Notes under the pieces: generated by a model | The model's database searches: none | Told to the model about the DNA's origin: nothing | Seen by the model: only the letters and a program-made list of their open reading frames with translations | Shown here: in pieces, positions 42,287 through 49,888 of the stretch | Numbering within the stretch: position 1 is the first letter of the stretch | How the letters are laid out: the number at the start of each line of letters is the position of its first letter | Translations under genes and position numbers: made by a program | DNA from: an uncultured Spirochaetaceae bacterium | GTDB taxonomy: Bacteria; Spirochaetota; Spirochaetia; Sphaerochaetales; Sphaerochaetaceae | Reading direction: 5' to 3' | Assembly (NCBI GenBank): GCA_944389295.1 | Contig: CALXLV010000012.1 | Location: 1-56,938 of the forward strand | Length of the DNA: 56,938 nucleotides

Positions 42287-43006
42287 ATGGAACTGTATGG
42301 CAGAGTTGCGGAGAGACTTCTCCCGGAAAACAGAGGATTCATTTCGGTGACGGGCGGAGGAGGAAAGACGACGTTCCTCTCCGGGATGGGAAGATATCTT
42401 GCATCCCGAGGCCTTCGCGTTATCATAACGACGACCACAAAAGTCGCATCACCGTATCTGCATGATTACGGCGCTGACAGGACGGAGGAGGATGAGAGTG
42501 TTCTCTCTTCGCCTCCATCCCAGGGCGAGCTGGTATTCTACGCCGAGCATCATACGCTCGACATGAAGAAATGGGTGGCTCCGAGGGAGGAGGTTCTCTC
42601 GGCACTGTACAATCTTTCCGACGCTGTAATTGCGGAGGCGGACGGCTCAAGAGGACTGCCGCTGAAAATCCATACGGAAAGAGACCCCGTGATAAACCCC
42701 TCAACCACAGCGACAGTTGCGGTGATGGGACTGTGGGGAATAGGAGAGAAGGCCTGTTTCGCCTCATTCGGAGAGGAACGTGATGTTGTGATAGACAAAG
42801 AGTACCTTGACTGGTATGTGAATGACGGAGAAGGGCTCCTGAAAGGAATGACAGGAAAGTGCGCCGTCATATTCAACGGAGCTGATAACTGCAGTGCGGA
42901 AGTTTTCAGGATGCTGCGGTCTCTTGATTACCCGCAGAACATAAGTGTATATGCCGCATCGCTCAGGGAGGACAGAATCTATGAAGTTATACGGGAAAGC
43001 TGCTGA
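42287..43006 (+). CDS. yqeC: YqeC, putative selenium-dependent molybdenum hydroxylase accessory protein
   Basis: 239 residues. P-loop GGGGKTTFLSGMGRYL (about 24-40), followed by VIITTTTKV, VIAEADGSRGLPLKIH (about 113-128) and DPVINPSTT, the signature sequence of YqeC/EF2560-like proteins. A putative NTPase acting on the selenium-containing Mo cofactor. yqeB begins inside its last 26 bases, so the two are co-translated. Confidence 0.9.
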   Translation: MELYGRVAERLLPENRGFISVTGGGGKTTFLSGMGRYLASRGLRVIITTTTKVASPYLHDYGADRTEEDESVLSSPPSQGELVFYAEHHTLDMKKWVAPREEVLSALYNLSDAVIAEADGSRGLPLKIHTERDPVINPSTTATVAVMGLWGIGEKACFASFGEERDVVIDKEYLDWYVNDGEGLLKGMTGKCAVIFNGADNCSAEVFRMLRSLDYPQNISVYAASLREDRIYEVIRESC

Positions 43007-44447
43007 GGCGGAGAGAAACGGCACGCCTTTTGCTGTTGTGACGATAATATCTGCAGAAGGGACGGTCTCAAGGAGCGAGGGGCGCATGATTGTCTTTCAG
43101 GACGGTTCGTCGTGCGGAACCATAGGAGGCGGTGCGGTGGAGGCGGAAGCAATAGGCATTGCATCTGAGTGTATCGGTTCCGGCCATGGACGCAGAGCCC
43201 TGATCGACAACGGAGGGAGGGGCAGAGTTGAGGTCTTTGTCGATGTCCCTATTGCGGACAGATCGGTCATCATCGTGGGAAACGGCCATGTCGGCACAGC
43301 GCTTGGAGAACTCCTTTCCGGACTTGGCTGGCGTGTCGCGCTTCTCGAGAGGGGAATAGATAGTGAGAGACTTCTTTCTGAGAGGATAAACATCCGCACA
43401 GCGATTGTTATCATCGGGACTGAATCCGCTTCCCTGGTGCCCGCAGCCATTTCGACGCCTGCGTTCTATGTGGGGCTTGTGGCATCTCGAAGGATGAAGA
43501 TGGAAGAGTCGCCGCGTCTTTTCTTCCCTGCCGGACTTGATCTCGGAGGGGAGAGTGCAGAGGAAGTAGCGCTCTCCGTGGCTGCTGAGATTCTCTCCGT
43601 ATTCAATAAAAGAGAGGCGGAAAACTGCAGGGATTGGCGGAAGAGAGTTGTTTTGGTGCGCGGTGCCGGTGACCTCGCCACAGGAGTGATAATCAGGCTG
43701 CACAACGCGGGATTCAAGGTCGCTGCGCTTGAAACTGAGAAGCCGACGACGATAAGGCGCACTGTCGCTTTCTCTGAGGCTGTCTACGACGGCGAAGCCG
43801 CTGTCGAAGGCGTCAGGGCAGTGCTTGCCTCATCTTCTGCTGACATTCTGCGCCTTCTCGATTCCGGTTCAGTCCCTGTTGTGGTTGATCCGTCGCTTGC
43901 TATCCTTGATGAGCTCTCTCCATCCGTCCTTGTCGATGCCGTGATCGCAAAGAGGAATCTTGGCACGCGGAAGGGAATGGCGCCTCTCGTCATCGCACTC
44001 GGCCCCGGCTTCACTGCAGGAGAGGACTGCGATGCCGTCATAGAGACAAAGAGAGGCCACACTCTCGGCAGCATCATCCGCTCAGGAAGCGCTGCTGCCA
44101 ATACAGGAATACCGGGGAACATAGCAGGTTATGCTGAGGAGAGGGTGATACACTCTCCGGCAGCCGGAGTATTCAGGGGAGTGAGGAAAATCGGGGAGAT
44201 TGTGAAAAAGGGCGATAAAATCGCTGAAATATCTTCTTCCGATTCAATAATTCCTGTCATGGCTTCCATCGACGGAATGCTCCGCGGACTTCTCCATGAC
44301 GGCATAACCGTTGCGGAAGGTTTCAAGATAGCGGACATCGATCCCCGCGGAAGCAAGGCAGATTTCCGCAGCGTCTCGGACAAGGCCAGAGCAGTCGCGG
44401 GCGGGGTGCTTGAGGCTGTGGATGCCTTCATGAGGGGAAGGTGGTGA
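42981..44447 (+). CDS. yqeB: YqeB/EF2563 family selenium-dependent molybdenum hydroxylase system protein
   Basis: 488 residues from ATG 42981 (MKLYGKAAEAERNGTPFA). N-terminal XdhC/CoxI domain (VTIISAEGTVSRSEGRM, GTIGGGAVEAEA), a Rossmann domain (VIIVGNGHVGTALGELL, LVASRRMKM), then the EF2563 domain from about 230: VLVRGAGDLATGVIIRLHNAG, LETEKPTTIRRTVAF, ALGPGFTAGEDCDAVIETKRGH, NTGIPGNIAGY. Same order as E. coli YqeB. Thought to mature the labile-selenium Mo cofactor. No ygfJ/mocA cytidylyltransferase follows. Confidence 0.93.
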   Translation: MKLYGKAAEAERNGTPFAVVTIISAEGTVSRSEGRMIVFQDGSSCGTIGGGAVEAEAIGIASECIGSGHGRRALIDNGGRGRVEVFVDVPIADRSVIIVGNGHVGTALGELLSGLGWRVALLERGIDSERLLSERINIRTAIVIIGTESASLVPAAISTPAFYVGLVASRRMKMEESPRLFFPAGLDLGGESAEEVALSVAAEILSVFNKREAENCRDWRKRVVLVRGAGDLATGVIIRLHNAGFKVAALETEKPTTIRRTVAFSEAVYDGEAAVEGVRAVLASSSADILRLLDSGSVPVVVDPSLAILDELSPSVLVDAVIAKRNLGTRKGMAPLVIALGPGFTAGEDCDAVIETKRGHTLGSIIRSGSAAANTGIPGNIAGYAEERVIHSPAAGVFRGVRKIGEIVKKGDKIAEISSSDSIIPVMASIDGMLRGLLHDGITVAEGFKIADIDPRGSKADFRSVSDKARAVAGGVLEAVDAFMRGRW

Positions 44448-44491
44448 GAGAACAGTTCTTGAAGGAACTGAAACTTGAATAGAAACTGTAA

Positions 44492-45796
44492 ATGAGGCAA
44501 TCTTTTAGCATGTCGCAGCTTGATGATAGTGTAAGGAGAATCAGGAAGGGCGCCGCAGTGCTTTCCGCCTCTTCCGATGATGTGAGGAAGCGTGCGCTGC
44601 TTCTGATGGCGGATGCCATAGATGCAGAACGCGCGGCGATAAAGGAAGAGAATGCGGCCGATGTCAGCGCCGCAGAGAAAGAGGGGATCTCAGATGCTCT
44701 CCTGCACAGGCTTGTGTTCACCGACAGCAAGATAGACAGCGCCGTCCTGGGGCTGCGCGAGCTTGCCGGCCTTCCTGATCCGATAGGACGAGTCAGGGAG
44801 AAGCGTGAGCTTGATCCTGGATTCATCCTTGAGAAGAGAACATTTCCGATCGGGGTAATAGCGATGATATTCGAGGCCCGTCCCGACGCTCTTGTACAGA
44901 TAGCCGGGCTTGCCGTGCGCTCCGGGAATGCCGCTGTTCTCAAGGGAGGAAGGGAAGCGGGACGCACGAACCGCATCCTTGTCAGCATCATCCGCAAGGC
45001 GACGGAGAAGATCATAAACGGTGAATGGATTCTCGGCATAGAGAGCCATGAGGATGTGAACGCCGTTCTCGGGATGGAGGGACTTATAGACCTCATCATC
45101 CCGCGCGGGTCGAACAGCTTTGTCCGGTATGTCATGGATCATACCCGCATTCCTGTGATCGGTCACTCGGACGGAATATGCTCCGTCTACGCAGATGCTT
45201 CTGCCGATATCGATATGGCGGTACGCATCTTCATAGACAGCAAGACACAGTATCCTGCGGCCTGCAATGCCGCTGAGACATTCCTTGTTCATAAAGATAT
45301 TGCACCAAGCCTTCTTCCCAAGATCGGAGAGGCTTTCAGATCGCTCGGCGTTGTCATTCACGGTGATGAGGAGACAAGGCATTTCATCCCGTGGGCCGTT
45401 CCTGCATCTGAGGAGGACTACCATACCGAGTATCTTACGCTGGAATGCGCCGTGAAGGTCGTGAATTCCATAGATGAGGCAATAGAGCATATCGCCTCGC
45501 ATTCATCCCATCACACGGATGCGATAGTCACATCGGACGAGGATGCGAAGCGCAGGTTCTTCCAGGAAGTTGACAGCGCTGATGTATTCGCCAACTGCTC
45601 TACGCGCTTTGCGGACGGTTTCCGCTTTGGCCTCGGCGCGGAGGTAGGAATCTCGACATCGAAGATACACGCCAGAGGTCCGGTAGGACTTGACGGTCTG
45701 ATGACTACCAAATGGCTTCTTTCCGGACATGGGGAGACTGTGGCCGAGTATTCAGGCCCGGACGGAAAGCCGTTCCACCATAAGGAGCTTATGTGA
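44492..45796 (+). CDS. proA: Glutamate-5-semialdehyde dehydrogenase (gamma-glutamyl phosphate reductase)
   Basis: 434 residues from ATG 44492; ATG 44510 is an equally possible start, as neither has a clear Shine-Dalgarno. Aldehyde dehydrogenase fold: GVIAMIFEARPDALVQIAG (about 130), SGNAAVLKGGREA, IPRGSNSFVRYV, and the catalytic Cys in QYPAACNAAETFLVH (about 255). Reduces glutamyl-5-phosphate with NADPH in proline synthesis. Gene order is proA-proB, the reverse of the common proBA; the stop overlaps proB (TGATG). Confidence 0.95.
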   Translation: MRQSFSMSQLDDSVRRIRKGAAVLSASSDDVRKRALLLMADAIDAERAAIKEENAADVSAAEKEGISDALLHRLVFTDSKIDSAVLGLRELAGLPDPIGRVREKRELDPGFILEKRTFPIGVIAMIFEARPDALVQIAGLAVRSGNAAVLKGGREAGRTNRILVSIIRKATEKIINGEWILGIESHEDVNAVLGMEGLIDLIIPRGSNSFVRYVMDHTRIPVIGHSDGICSVYADASADIDMAVRIFIDSKTQYPAACNAAETFLVHKDIAPSLLPKIGEAFRSLGVVIHGDEETRHFIPWAVPASEEDYHTEYLTLECAVKVVNSIDEAIEHIASHSSHHTDAIVTSDEDAKRRFFQEVDSADVFANCSTRFADGFRFGLGAEVGISTSKIHARGPVGLDGLMTTKWLLSGHGETVAEYSGPDGKPFHHKELM

Positions 45797-46914
45797 TGCG
45801 CGATTTCTCCGGAGTCCGCCGCATAGTCGTAAAAGCGGGAACCAACATACTTTCATCCGCATCGGGCGTGGACATGAAGCGCATCGCCTCCATTGTCGAT
45901 CAGATAGCGAAGCTGAAAGATATGGGGTATCAGGTGCTTCTTGTCTCATCGGGTGCAGTCGGCCTCGGAGCCAAGGCGCTCGGACACAATAGCCCTGTTG
46001 TATATATCGCCATGAAGCAGGCCTGTGCCGCGATCGGACAGCCTCTTCTCATGAGCGCGTACAAGGCGGAGTTCGACCGCCACAATCTGCTCTGCGCACA
46101 GGTGCTCATAACCCGCTCAATACTCAACAACAGAAGAAGCTACAACAACCTCCGCGCCTCGGTCTCGATGCTGCTCGCGATGGGTGTTGTTCCTATCTTC
46201 AATGAGAATGACGTCGTCTCGACGGCTGAGATCGGGAACGTATTCGGTGACAATGACCGCATGAGCGCGATGGTCGCATCAAAGATCGATGCCGAGCTTC
46301 TTGTGCTCCTTACAGACATAGACGGGCTCTATACAGCCGATCCCCGTTCCTCTTCCGATGCCCGCCTCATAAGCACTATAGACGAGATAACACCTGAGAT
46401 ACTCTCTTATGCCAAAGGCGCTGGATCAAGATTCTCCACAGGCGGAATGAAAACGAAGCTGCTGGCTGCTGAGATAGCGCGCAAAGGAGGATGCGGCACA
46501 GTCATCGCATCCGGGTATGAGGATGATGTGCTGATAAGGATAATAAAAGGGGAAGAGCTAGGTTCATACATTCTTCCTGATGAGAGGCTTCATCAGCGTG
46601 AGCGCTGGATACTCAACACTCCTGCGGAGGGAAAGATCATCGTGGACGACGGTGCGAAGAAGGCGCTGCTTTCCCATAAAAGCCTTCTGCCGTCAGGCAT
46701 CACCGGAATAGAGGGAGTATTCGGGCGCGGCGATGTCGTCGCCATATCCGATGTCTCAGGGACGGAGTTTGCGAAGGCTGTGCCGTACTTTGACAGCACG
46801 GAGATAGAGAGACTGCAGGGGCACAGAAGCTCCGATATAGAGAAGATTCTGGGAAAAGGGAGGAAGGACGTGATCTTCAGGCCAGAAGATCTTGTCTTTA
46901 CGGAAAGTGTCTAG
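45796..46914 (+). CDS. proB: Glutamate 5-kinase with PUA domain
   Basis: 372 residues. ATG 45796 with AAGGAG at 45782-45787; GTG 45793 is an in-frame alternative. Amino-acid kinase fold: RRIVVKAGTNILSS, VLLVSSGAVGLGAKAL, PIFNENDVVSTAEIGNVFGDND, LLTDIDGLYTADP, GSRFSTGGMKTKLLAA. The C-terminal PUA domain is present (about 285-360, EGKIIVDDGAKKALL, GITGIEGVFGRGDVV). Phosphorylates glutamate for proline synthesis. It is usually feedback-inhibited by proline. Confidence 0.95.
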   Translation: MRDFSGVRRIVVKAGTNILSSASGVDMKRIASIVDQIAKLKDMGYQVLLVSSGAVGLGAKALGHNSPVVYIAMKQACAAIGQPLLMSAYKAEFDRHNLLCAQVLITRSILNNRRSYNNLRASVSMLLAMGVVPIFNENDVVSTAEIGNVFGDNDRMSAMVASKIDAELLVLLTDIDGLYTADPRSSSDARLISTIDEITPEILSYAKGAGSRFSTGGMKTKLLAAEIARKGGCGTVIASGYEDDVLIRIIKGEELGSYILPDERLHQRERWILNTPAEGKIIVDDGAKKALLSHKSLLPSGITGIEGVFGRGDVVAISDVSGTEFAKAVPYFDSTEIERLQGHRSSDIEKILGKGRKDVIFRPEDLVFTESV

Positions 46915-46921
46915 CTACAGG

Positions 46922-47842
46922 ATGATGCATCAGAGGCAGGATGTCGGTTACAGGATATCTGCCCTTTACAGACAGCAGCAGCTTGCCATCGGGGTGCTTG
47001 ACCTCGGTTCGGCGGATGAGCTCAGGAGTACCCTCAGATGGTACAGCGGCAATATGAACGTGCCGCTGTATGCGGTGACGCTTCAGTCGAGGATTGACGA
47101 GGCGGAGTGGCAGAATGAATTTCCGGATGTGAACTTCATCATCTTCAAGAATGCGGCGACGACGGGGGAGTATATAAACGCCTTCGCGGATGAGTGCTAC
47201 GCCACATTCTTCCTCGTCGTACGCACAGACTGCACCCTGATCGCATTCGAGGGAGAGAAGCTGATGCGTATGATGGCGGAGAAGAATCATCCCGCGGTGA
47301 TCACGCCTGTGATGATATCGTCAGCCTGCGAGATACTTCCCACTCTCCGTGCTCCGTATATAAACGGGAGGCAGGTCGATCCCATGTCCTTCACTCCGTC
47401 CGCTGATACCGATGCAGAGGAGGACAATCTCTATCCAGTGATGGAGCTCGGACTCTATGACAGGGCTCTTTTCCAGCGCATGAGGTCGTATGATACTGCG
47501 ATATCCGGAGAGTTCTATCAGGCTATGGATTTCGGCGTGAGATGCTTTCTCCTCGGCTACAGAATCTATACCACAAGAAGCCTTGCCATACAGTTCCCGT
47601 CGAGGATATCGATAATCGAGGACCGCTCCCTATGCGATGGTGTTGAGCGGTTCTATACGAAGGCGCTTTCAATAAGGCGCATCGCGGGAAAGAACGTTGT
47701 GGAGAAGTGGAAGCCGTATGTCGATAAGGAAGTTCTCTCAGAGGAAGTCAAGAAGAAGCAGCTGATGCTCCAGAAAACTGACTTCTTCACGCTGATGAAG
47801 AACTGGAAAGTTACTGGCGCCGCCGAGACGGAAAATGAGTGA
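46922..47842 (+). CDS. GT-A-like protein of unknown function downstream of proAB
   Basis: 306 residues from ATG 46922; GTG 46907 and TTG 46892 are possible starts that overlap proB. The pattern IGVLDLGSADELRSTLRWY, then VNFIIFKNAATTGEYINAFADEC and ATFFLVVRTDCTLIAFEG resembles the nucleotide-sugar fold of family 2 glycosyltransferases, with TDC in the place of DxD, but I am not certain. C-terminal part is basic and helical. No membrane segment. Close spacing implies co-transcription with proAB. Terminator follows. Confidence 0.55.
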   Translation: MMHQRQDVGYRISALYRQQQLAIGVLDLGSADELRSTLRWYSGNMNVPLYAVTLQSRIDEAEWQNEFPDVNFIIFKNAATTGEYINAFADECYATFFLVVRTDCTLIAFEGEKLMRMMAEKNHPAVITPVMISSACEILPTLRAPYINGRQVDPMSFTPSADTDAEEDNLYPVMELGLYDRALFQRMRSYDTAISGEFYQAMDFGVRCFLLGYRIYTTRSLAIQFPSRISIIEDRSLCDGVERFYTKALSIRRIAGKNVVEKWKPYVDKEVLSEEVKKKQLMLQKTDFFTLMKNWKVTGAAETENE

Positions 47843-47848
47843 GAAAAA

Positions 47849-47874
47849 GACGGTTCGGAGCTCTCTGAACCGTC
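47849..47874 (+). terminator. Terminator of the proA-proB operon
   Basis: GACGGTTC (47849-47856) and GAACCGTC (47867-47874), perfect 8-bp stem, 10-base loop, followed by a pyrimidine-rich stretch ending in TTTT. Confidence 0.7.
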
Positions 47875-48096
47875 CTCCGCATCTCTTTTATACTTTGTAC
47901 GCAGCAGAGGTCATAGAGAGCGTATCAAGGCCGCAGTCCCGGCTAAGGTCATCAAAAAGGCACCTGCAGTCCTGCAAAACAGTCTGATGGCTAAGCTAAT
48001 GTGATATAGTCATACTCGGAACTGCCATAGAGGTAGGCGGCTGGCATCGCTTCGGACACGGCCCGGAATCTCCGGCTGGAAGGGGGTGATGCTGTT
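47875..48096 (+). promoter_or_regulatory. Promoter/leader of toxin-like locus B
   Basis: TATAGT at 48005-48010 is a candidate -10. CAGTCTGATGG (47980-47990) and ACTGCCATAGAGGTAGGCGG (48020-48039) are shared with locus A. The latter resembles an inverted copy of GCCGTCTATCGGCAGTGCC at 48218-48236. The leader ends in GGAAGGGGG. Nothing else is seen between 47875 and 47980. Confidence 0.45.
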
Positions 48097-48165
48097 GTGA
48101 ATGCATATCAGATTATCATGGTCATATTGACTGTGCTCAGTCTGCTTATTGCTGCAATAAAATAG
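48097..48165 (+). CDS. 22-aa hydrophobic peptide, type I toxin candidate (locus B)
   Basis: GTG 48097, preceded by AGGGGG (48081-48086). The product starts (M)NAYQIIMV and is hydrophobic to its final Lys (LTVLSLLIAAIK). An in-frame-unrelated ATG-CTG-TTG-TGA minimal frame overlaps the start region at 48089 and could modulate translation. Same layout as locus A: hairpin after the stop and a convergent conserved antisense promoter. Function inferred from architecture. Confidence 0.55.
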   Translation: MNAYQIIMVILTVLSLLIAAIK

Positions 48166-48192
48166 CCGCCCAGTGGTCCAGACTGTTGCGGC
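48166..48192. terminator. Bidirectional hairpin, locus B
   Basis: GCCGC (48166-48170) with GCGGC (48188-48192), and CAGT (48171-48174 region) with ACTG (48182-48185), enclosing a short loop, immediately after the toxin stop. Confidence 0.5.
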
Positions 48193-48240
48193 ATATTTGC
48201 TAAAACCTTTCGGGCCAGCCGTCTATCGGCAGTGCCTCTT
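48166..48240 (-). ncRNA. Predicted antisense RNA (type I antitoxin), locus B
   Basis: Minus-strand TTGACA (48273-48278) and TATTAT (48248-48253; 19-bp spacer, or GATATT at 17) as in locus A, followed by the same GATGTAAAGAGGCACTGCCG block. Transcription would start near 48240 and run into the toxin mRNA 3' end. Ends are estimates. Confidence 0.55.
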
Positions 48241-48278
48241 TACATCTATAATATCCCATCAATTCGTGAAGGTGTCAA

Positions 48279-48455
48279 TAAAAGCAGAGCATCCGCAGTT
48301 TTATATCCTATGAATAGTGGGATATTCCTCTAAAACTGTCCACGATTGCCTGCTAAAAATCTGAAAACAATAAAGAATAAATGAGCGCAGTAAAAACATT
48401 ACCACGCCCATATCTTATCTGTATATAAATAATCGAAAGGAACAATAAAACAATT
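48279..48455. other. AT-rich intergenic stretch downstream of ygeX
   Basis: AT-rich, with no convincing gene or strong terminator for ygeX that I can see. Confidence 0.4.
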
Positions 48456-49694
48456 TTACTTGCGCGTGCGGTATTCCCTCGGAACGGGGTCAAGGCCGTC
48501 CCATATTATCTGTCTGAAATGCTTGGGATCGGTGTTTCCCTCCGTATTCACCATGAACACAAGAGAATACTCATTGAGCTTCATCTTCTTTCTGAGCTCT
48601 TCTGCGCCTTTCTCCGTCATTATGGAGTAGAGTGCCCCGAGCGGAGCCGCTCCCGATTCTCCTGAGATAATGAAGGGGTCTCCGTGAAGCGGGCAGGAGA
48701 GAATCCTCATGCCGCGGGCGGCGATATAGTCGGGGATGGAGAGGAAGAAGTCTGCAGTATGCTCAAGCACGTCGAATGCAATAGGAGAGGGGTCTCCGCA
48801 GGCGAGGCCTGCCATTATCGTATCCAGATCTCCCGTTACGCTGTGGCACTTTCCGTCATTAGCCTTTATTGACTCAAAGATGCAGGCAGCCTTGTTGGGT
48901 TCCACGACGATGAATACAGGCGGGTTTTCCGGGAAGAGCGCTGTGTAGAAACCGATCACGGATGCTGCAAGCGCTCCGACTCCTGCCTGTACGATGACAT
49001 GTGTGGGGCGTGAGATTCCTACTCCCAGCAGCTGCTCCTGTGATTCAAGCATCAGAGTGGTGTATCCCTGCATTATCCATGTAGGTATCTCAGAGTATCC
49101 GTCCCACGATGTGTCGCTTATGACAGTCCAGCCGTTCTTCTCGGCATCAACGGCCATCTGGCGTACCGCATCATCGTAGTTTCCGTCTATTATCTTCACG
49201 GTCGCGCCGTAGCCTCTGATCGCATCGATCCTGGCCTGCGACGTTTCTTTGTGCACATATATCACACAGGGCAGTCCCAGCTGCATCGAAGCCCATGCGA
49301 TGCCCCTTCCGTGGTTTCCGTCGGTTGCGGCGGCGAACGTCAGCTTTCCGAGCCTCTTATGGCACTCGTCTGAGGTCAGATACTCATATGTGGTCTCAGC
49401 ATCCGTGAGCCCGAGCATTTTCTGTATGTATCTCGATACTGCATACGAGCCGCCGAGCACCTTGAATGAGTTGAGAGTCAGCCTCTGCGCCTCATCCTTG
49501 ATGAAGATTCCTCCCAGACCGAGCATCTGTGCAAGGTTCGGAAGGGCTCTCAAAGGAGTCATTTTATATCCGGGTATTTCCCTGTGGAATTTTCTTGCCT
49601 TCCTGACGTTGTCGATAGAGAAGAGCTCCTTTGCCCGGGAGGCATCCTTCTTTCCGTAATCATATACAATATAGTCGAAATCGAGATTATCCAT
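48456..49694 (-). CDS. ygeX: 2,3-diaminopropionate ammonia-lyase
   Basis: 412 residues from ATG 49694 (MDNLDFDYIVYDYGKKDASR). This start has GGAG 7 bases upstream, whereas ATG 49724 lies inside the promoter spacer and cannot be on the mRNA. PLP fold II: Schiff-base Lys in TLNSFKVLGGSYA (about 80), AATDGNHGRGIAWA (about 125), VQAGVGALAASVIG, and the glycine loop ISGESGAAPLGAL. Splits 2,3-diaminopropionate to pyruvate and ammonia; known as a step of anaerobic purine breakdown. Monocistronic; a GTTGC-containing site precedes the promoter. Confidence 0.93.
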   Translation of the reverse strand: MDNLDFDYIVYDYGKKDASRAKELFSIDNVRKARKFHREIPGYKMTPLRALPNLAQMLGLGGIFIKDEAQRLTLNSFKVLGGSYAVSRYIQKMLGLTDAETTYEYLTSDECHKRLGKLTFAAATDGNHGRGIAWASMQLGLPCVIYVHKETSQARIDAIRGYGATVKIIDGNYDDAVRQMAVDAEKNGWTVISDTSWDGYSEIPTWIMQGYTTLMLESQEQLLGVGISRPTHVIVQAGVGALAASVIGFYTALFPENPPVFIVVEPNKAACIFESIKANDGKCHSVTGDLDTIMAGLACGDPSPIAFDVLEHTADFFLSIPDYIAARGMRILSCPLHGDPFIISGESGAAPLGALYSIMTEKGAEELRKKMKLNEYSLVFMVNTEGNTDPKHFRQIIWDGLDPVPREYRTRK

Positions 49695-49711
49695 ATCTAT
49701 CTCCGCATGAG

Positions 49712-49740
49712 AATATACAGTCATATCGGATGCATTTCAA
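49712..49740 (-). promoter_or_regulatory. Promoter of ygeX
   Basis: Minus strand TTGAAA (49735-49740), 17-bp spacer, TATATT (49712-49717). The position shows that the ygeX start is 49694. Confidence 0.65.
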
Positions 49741-49778
49741 TATTCTGCAATGCTTTGTTGCAATAATTGATGCATCCG
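49727..49778. promoter_or_regulatory. ygeX control region: GTTGC site inside a 9-bp inverted repeat
   Basis: CGGATGCAT (49727-49735) and ATGCATCCG (49770-49778) form a perfect inverted repeat 34 bases apart. Between them GTTGC (49757-49761), with GCAAT ten bases away (49747-49751), shares TGCAACAAA with the site ahead of ygeW, in the same orientation relative to the gene. Confidence 0.45.
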
Positions 49779-49853
49779 TAAGATTTTATTTTCAATATTT
49801 ATGCAAACATCAGAACAATGATGATAATCATAAATAATGATGCCGCTCAGGAG

Positions 49854-49881
49854 CACAAGAAAAGGGGGACTGCAGTCCCCC
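49854..49881 (-). terminator. Terminator of galE
   Basis: Perfect palindrome with half site GGGGGACTG at 49864-49881, followed on the minus strand by TTTTCTTGTG. Confidence 0.85.
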
Positions 49882-49888
49882 TGAATCA

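Noticed and set aside
40640..48278. The two similar intergenic regions as insertion-sequence remnants or miniature transposons
   Set aside because: There are no target duplications or transposase; similarity is limited to the antisense promoter/RNA and leader, while the peptide differs. A toxin-antitoxin layout fits better.
49864..49881. Perfect 18-bp palindrome as an operator or mobile-element end
   Set aside because: It lies just after the galE stop and is followed by a T-run on that strand, so a terminator explains it.
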